Made by a program: the position numbers and the translations under genes
The notes under the pieces: model-generated
Databases searched by the model: none
The model's input: only the letters and a program-made list of their open reading frames with translations
Told to the model about the DNA's origin: nothing
Assembly (NCBI GenBank): GCA_000697335.1
Contig: JNEM01014884.1
Span: forward strand, 1-29,535
Reading direction: 5' to 3'
DNA from: Conidiobolus incongruus B7586
Lineage: Eukaryota > Entomophthoromycota > Entomophthoromycetes > Entomophthorales > Conidiobolaceae
Length of the DNA: 29,535 nt
Shown here: positions 26,200-29,535 of the stretch, in pieces
Layout of the letters: each line of letters begins with the position of its first letter
Position numbering within the stretch: position 1 is the first letter of the stretch

Positions 26200-27130
26200 T
26201 AAAAAATGAGCTATAAAATTAAAAATATAAATATTTCTATTAATATCTTGATTAATTTTAATTTAAATATATTTATTTTAAACTATATAATTAATATATA
26301 TTATTAATTTATAATATAATATATAAAGTTAAAATTAATTAACTATTAATTGATAAATTAAACCTAAAAGTATACCTAAAGTAAGTTATAAATTTTTAGG
26401 TTTTGATGTTGATAGAAAAATTAATATTTAATATATCTATTTTTTTCTTTTTTAATCTTTTTAAGTTTATAAGATATAAATTCAATTAGCTTCTTATATT
26501 AAATAAAACTAAAATTATTTTAAGCTTCTTAAATATACTTTTAAAATTAATTTAAACTTTTTACTAATGGGGAAATTTTAATTAATTTTTTTAGTTAATC
26601 TTAAAAATATTTAACTAAGTAAAAATTTAAAGATTAAAAAGATTGTTTTATGATCATTATTTTGTTATTTTTAAGTTATTTAATAATAAAATTTATTATA
26701 TAGTAAAAAACATTATCTTATTAGAAAATAATATTTAATTTATTTGACTTATATCATCTAAAAATTTTTTTAATTAACTATTAAAAATACTTTAATATAT
26801 CTTGACATTAGTTCTTTTATTAACCTTATAAAAATATTTTATATTTGAAATTAATGAATATCTTTAAACTATAATTAATTTACTATTATATTTTTAAGCT
26901 ATAATAACATAATAATTATAAAGTAATTTTTTATGTTTTTTGGAAAATTTAACTTTTTTATTAAATTTATTAAAATATATCTTTGTTTTATTAAATTAAA
27001 TAACTTTAATTTAATTAATTTTAATTTAACTTTAATATTAATATTTAAACTTTTATTTAACTTTATAAAAAATTTTCTTTAACTAAAGATGTTTTTTTTA
27101 AAATATAAGTAATATTTATTTTAATATAAA
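26200..27130 (+). mobile_element. Fossil Ty3/gypsy-like pol fragment (reverse transcriptase region)
   Basis: The stretch is almost pure A/T, but the plus strand at about 26790-26970 still echoes the order of conserved reverse-transcriptase blocks of Ty3/gypsy elements: the catalytic LD block, the following aliphatic NLI stretch and, further on, the FG..N block. It is heavily broken with many disruptions and looks old. Ends are not visible; the limits given are where the decayed texture begins and where the richer island at 27130 starts. Its orientation is opposite to the element at 27628-29535, so it belongs to a separate insertion or an inverted piece. Confidence 0.45.
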
Positions 27131-27482
27131 ATATATATGTCACATATCTACCCAATTAGTCCATATATATTTACCTTTAATATCAGTTTACCCATAATTT
27201 ATCTCTTATTCTACTTTCCCTTAAATTGATCCATTCTTATCCCAATATCAAAAGGGGAAATACAACAGGGATCTATCTATCTATTCATTCATCCAGTCAT
27301 CTATCTATTCACTCATCCATCTATCCAACTATCTATCTATCTATCTATCTGAAGGAAACTAACTCCAAGTCTTTACCAAGAACTTCCAATAAAACTCCAT
27401 ATAACTACATCCTAATCCTATAACTTATCCACACTCCAACTTAATTCAATACAATTATCCTAGTTTCCAGCACTAGGATAAT
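27131..27482. repeat. G-poor island with CTAT/CATC microsatellite
   Basis: This island has many C and few G on the plus strand, unlike its A/T-only neighbours. Bases about 27271-27350 are an imperfect tetranucleotide tract of CTAT with CATC and CATT variants. An ORF of 65 codons crosses it but only translates the repeat. The island ends in the hairpin at 27454-27482. Confidence 0.6.
27454..27482. repeat. Perfect 11-bp-stem hairpin
   Basis: ATTATCCTAGT at 27454-27464 and ACTAGGATAAT at 27472-27482 are exact reverse complements around a 7-base loop. It stands at the border between the richer island and decayed AT-only DNA. A transposon end structure is possible, but no Helitron-type CTRR end or duplication was seen beside it. 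Confidence 0.5.
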
Positions 27483-27627
27483 ACAATATAGAATAATATT
27501 AATATTAATTAATATTTTTGTATAGTTTTATAATTTATATTATACTTTATAATAATAGTATATTTATTTATATTAATTAATTTATAAATATATTTTTTAT
27601 ATTATTTATTTATAATTTTAACATATT

Positions 27628-28019
27628 TATAAATATGGTGGTAAATACCAATATAGTATAGAGGAAAACTTAATATAAAAATAATATGACATAGAATATA
27701 ATACTATAATATAGTTGTAATATACAAATATAAACAAAGTTTAATTAAGCTTCAAACTAAAATAAGTCACTAATATATTAAGATTTATATTAGGTAGTGT
27801 TAATATACTATAATATTAATAGGATATAGTTTTAATTTTAAAAATAATGAAAAAAATAAGAAATAGTAAGAATTAAGAAAAAAAATTTAGTTTATTAAAT
27901 AATTCAATACCATTTATATAATTAATTTAACTATAAAAGTATAAACTAATTAAATCATTTATAGCTAATTAAATTATATAAAAGTATATATAAGAATTTA
28001 AAACATTAGTTTTTTAATA
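27628..28019 (-). mobile_element. 3' LTR of a Ty3/gypsy element, family 2, strongly AT-decayed
   Basis: The minus strand aligns end to end with the solo LTR at 10396-10796. It lies at the 3' side of an integrase-bearing region on the same strand, which fits a 3' LTR. A short purine run, AAGGGAA on the minus strand at 28020-28026, sits just before it where a polypurine tract belongs. Nearly all G and C of the better-kept copy have become A or T here, so it looks old or heavily mutated. Confidence 0.7.
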
Positions 28020-29535
28020 TTCCCTTAATAAATTCTTAAAAGAAATACATTCCTTAGATTTTTACAAATAGGTATAATAAGTTAAAATATTCTTAATATT
28101 TTTTAAGGGTTCTTATATAACTTCTTTAATAAAATAACTTATTTATTTTATATAGTAATAAAACTTATTCCTAATAGATTTAGATTTAATTATATAATTA
28201 ATATAGTATTTTTTTTCTATCTTAATTAATAATTAGATCTAATTTTAAAGTTTTTAATTAATTAAAAAAAGTGTTAAAATTTTTAAAATAAAGTTTGATT
28301 TTAGATTTATAAAAGATAAAGTTGATCCTTAAAGTTAAAGGTAATTTTAAAGTAATATTTTCAAAATTTAAATCAATAGATTAAATTTTATAGGGGTTAT
28401 AATATAATAGCAAGTATTTTAGATTTAAGCTAGATTTAAGTAAGATAAGTTTAAGGGTAAATTGTTTTAAATATACAAATATACTAATTCTATATTTAAG
28501 TAAATTTCTAGACAACTTTAAGTATTATTATTTTATAATACTTTAATTTTCTTCCAAGTTAAATTTAACAAGGGAATTAATATATTTGATATTAAATTAA
28601 AATTCAACAACATTTAAAAGTAAGTGAATTTAAAGTTTTAGAGCAATTATTAAATTAAGATATTTATTATAATTAATGAAGTAAGAGTTAAAACTTGATA
28701 TTTTATTAATAAAAATATTGAATAAATATTAAAGTTAGTAAATATAAATATCTTAATTTTACTAATTAATGTTCATATAAGATTTAATCATTTGTTTTAA
28801 GGTTTTAATAGTTTTTTCAATAAGTTTATTAGTTTAATGATAATTAATAATAGATATAGCTAGATTAATCTTGAGGGAAAAAGATAATAACTTTTAAAAT
28901 TAAAAGTTGAATTATATATCTTTATTAAATATAATAGTTTGTAGAATTTTATAATAAGTAAAAATATTAAAGAATAATAGTTATATAATACTTTTAACTA
29001 TGAAAGTTTTAAAATAAAGAATAAAATAAATATATTTAAAGAATAAATTAATTACAATTAGTAGATTATTATAATTAGTTGTTGATTTAAGAATTTCTAT
29101 AAAATTAAGTTAGATTTGTTGGTAAATTTTATTAAAAACTTGTAAAAAAATAAGTTTATTATATTTTAGTTGGGTATTATATTTAATTCTTTAATATATA
29201 TCATAAGTATTAATGTATTTCTAAACTAATTTAACTAAGGAAAACTAATAATATTATATTTTAATTCTCTTAATAATTTTTAATTAGTTTTAATTTTCTT
29301 TAAAAAATAAACTATAATATTCATTAAATATTACTTATTAAATTTTAACAATATTAAAGATATATAAATAATTATTATAATATAGTAAGTTATCAATGAT
29401 TTTAAATCTTTTAACATATACTAGCCTGTAAAAATAAGTCATAAAATAAAAATCACTTATATATTTACTTGTAACTTAAATAATTCTTAATTAAATTAGT
29501 TTAAATTAAAATATATAATTAAAATATATTACCTG
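28020..29535 (-). mobile_element. Fossil Ty3/gypsy pol fragment (integrase region), continuing past the window end
   Basis: The minus strand, read from the right window edge towards the LTR at 27628-28019, keeps recognisable traces of a Ty3/gypsy integrase. At about 29040-29110 lies the block around the first catalytic Asp and the following hydrophobic strand; at about 28780-28850 lies the end of the catalytic core before the conserved Thr-Asn. Their order, strand and spacing of about 250 bases match the family. The distance from the core to the LTR leaves room for an integrase C-terminal part. The copy is broken with many disruptions and is strongly AT-shifted. The rest of the element should lie beyond 29535. 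Confidence 0.7.

Noticed and set aside
27226-27423. 65-codon plus-strand open frame with many Ser, Ile, His and Tyr
   Set aside because: It is mostly the translation of the CTAT/CATC microsatellite.
27454-27482. Hairpin as a Helitron 3' end
   Set aside because: No CTRR terminus follows at the expected distance and no Rep/helicase trace is visible.

Overview
The window looks like nuclear DNA of a fungus with a very AT-rich genome. Four protein genes can be supported. Between and around them lies long, extremely AT-rich DNA that holds decayed repeats. The fungal signs are a fungus-specific transcription-factor domain, a Gyp5/EVI5-like Rab GAP with a C-terminal coiled coil, a Gef1/ClC-3-type chloride transporter, and uniform introns of 50-57 nt with GTAAG-like donors. 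The genes are much less AT-rich than their surroundings. An early-diverging lineage (for example Entomophthoromycotina or Kickxellomycotina) would fit, but that placement is inference only.

Layout from left to right. 1-2011: AT-rich DNA with a decayed tandem duplication of about 618 bp. 2012-2330: a gene relic on the + strand. 3293-4135 (-): a three-exon, six-pass membrane protein of the FAR-17a/AIG1 family. 4393-4563: a short inverted-repeat unit with an 18-bp perfect palindrome. 5191-about 5545: a GC-richer LTR plus a stub of leader from an LTR retrotransposon. 8673-9509 (-): a second, longer copy of the 2-kb relic, in the opposite orientation. 10396-10796: a solo LTR of a different family. 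12630-12699: a decayed tRNA-like sequence. 13015-15887 (-): a four-exon CLC chloride/proton antiporter. 19158-21017 (+): a single-exon transcription-factor-like protein without a zinc cluster. 21420-23693 (-): a two-exon TBC-domain Rab GAP. 26200-27130: a decayed Ty3/gypsy reverse-transcriptase region on the + strand. 27130-27482: a G-poor island with a CTAT microsatellite and an 11-bp-stem hairpin. 27628-29535 (-): the 3' part of a Ty3/gypsy element (LTR and decayed integrase) that runs off the window end.

The genes do not form a cluster with one purpose. The CLC exchanger and the Rab GAP both belong to endomembrane ion balance and vesicle traffic, the AIG1-like protein is a probable membrane lipid hydrolase, and the transcription factor is of unknown target. 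The most informative pattern is in the repeats. The LTR at 10.4 kb and its inverted copy at 27.6 kb differ, in their best-aligned part, by transitions towards A/T, as if repeats here are mutated in a directed, RIP-like way while genes are spared. I did not find a convincing new multi-gene system.
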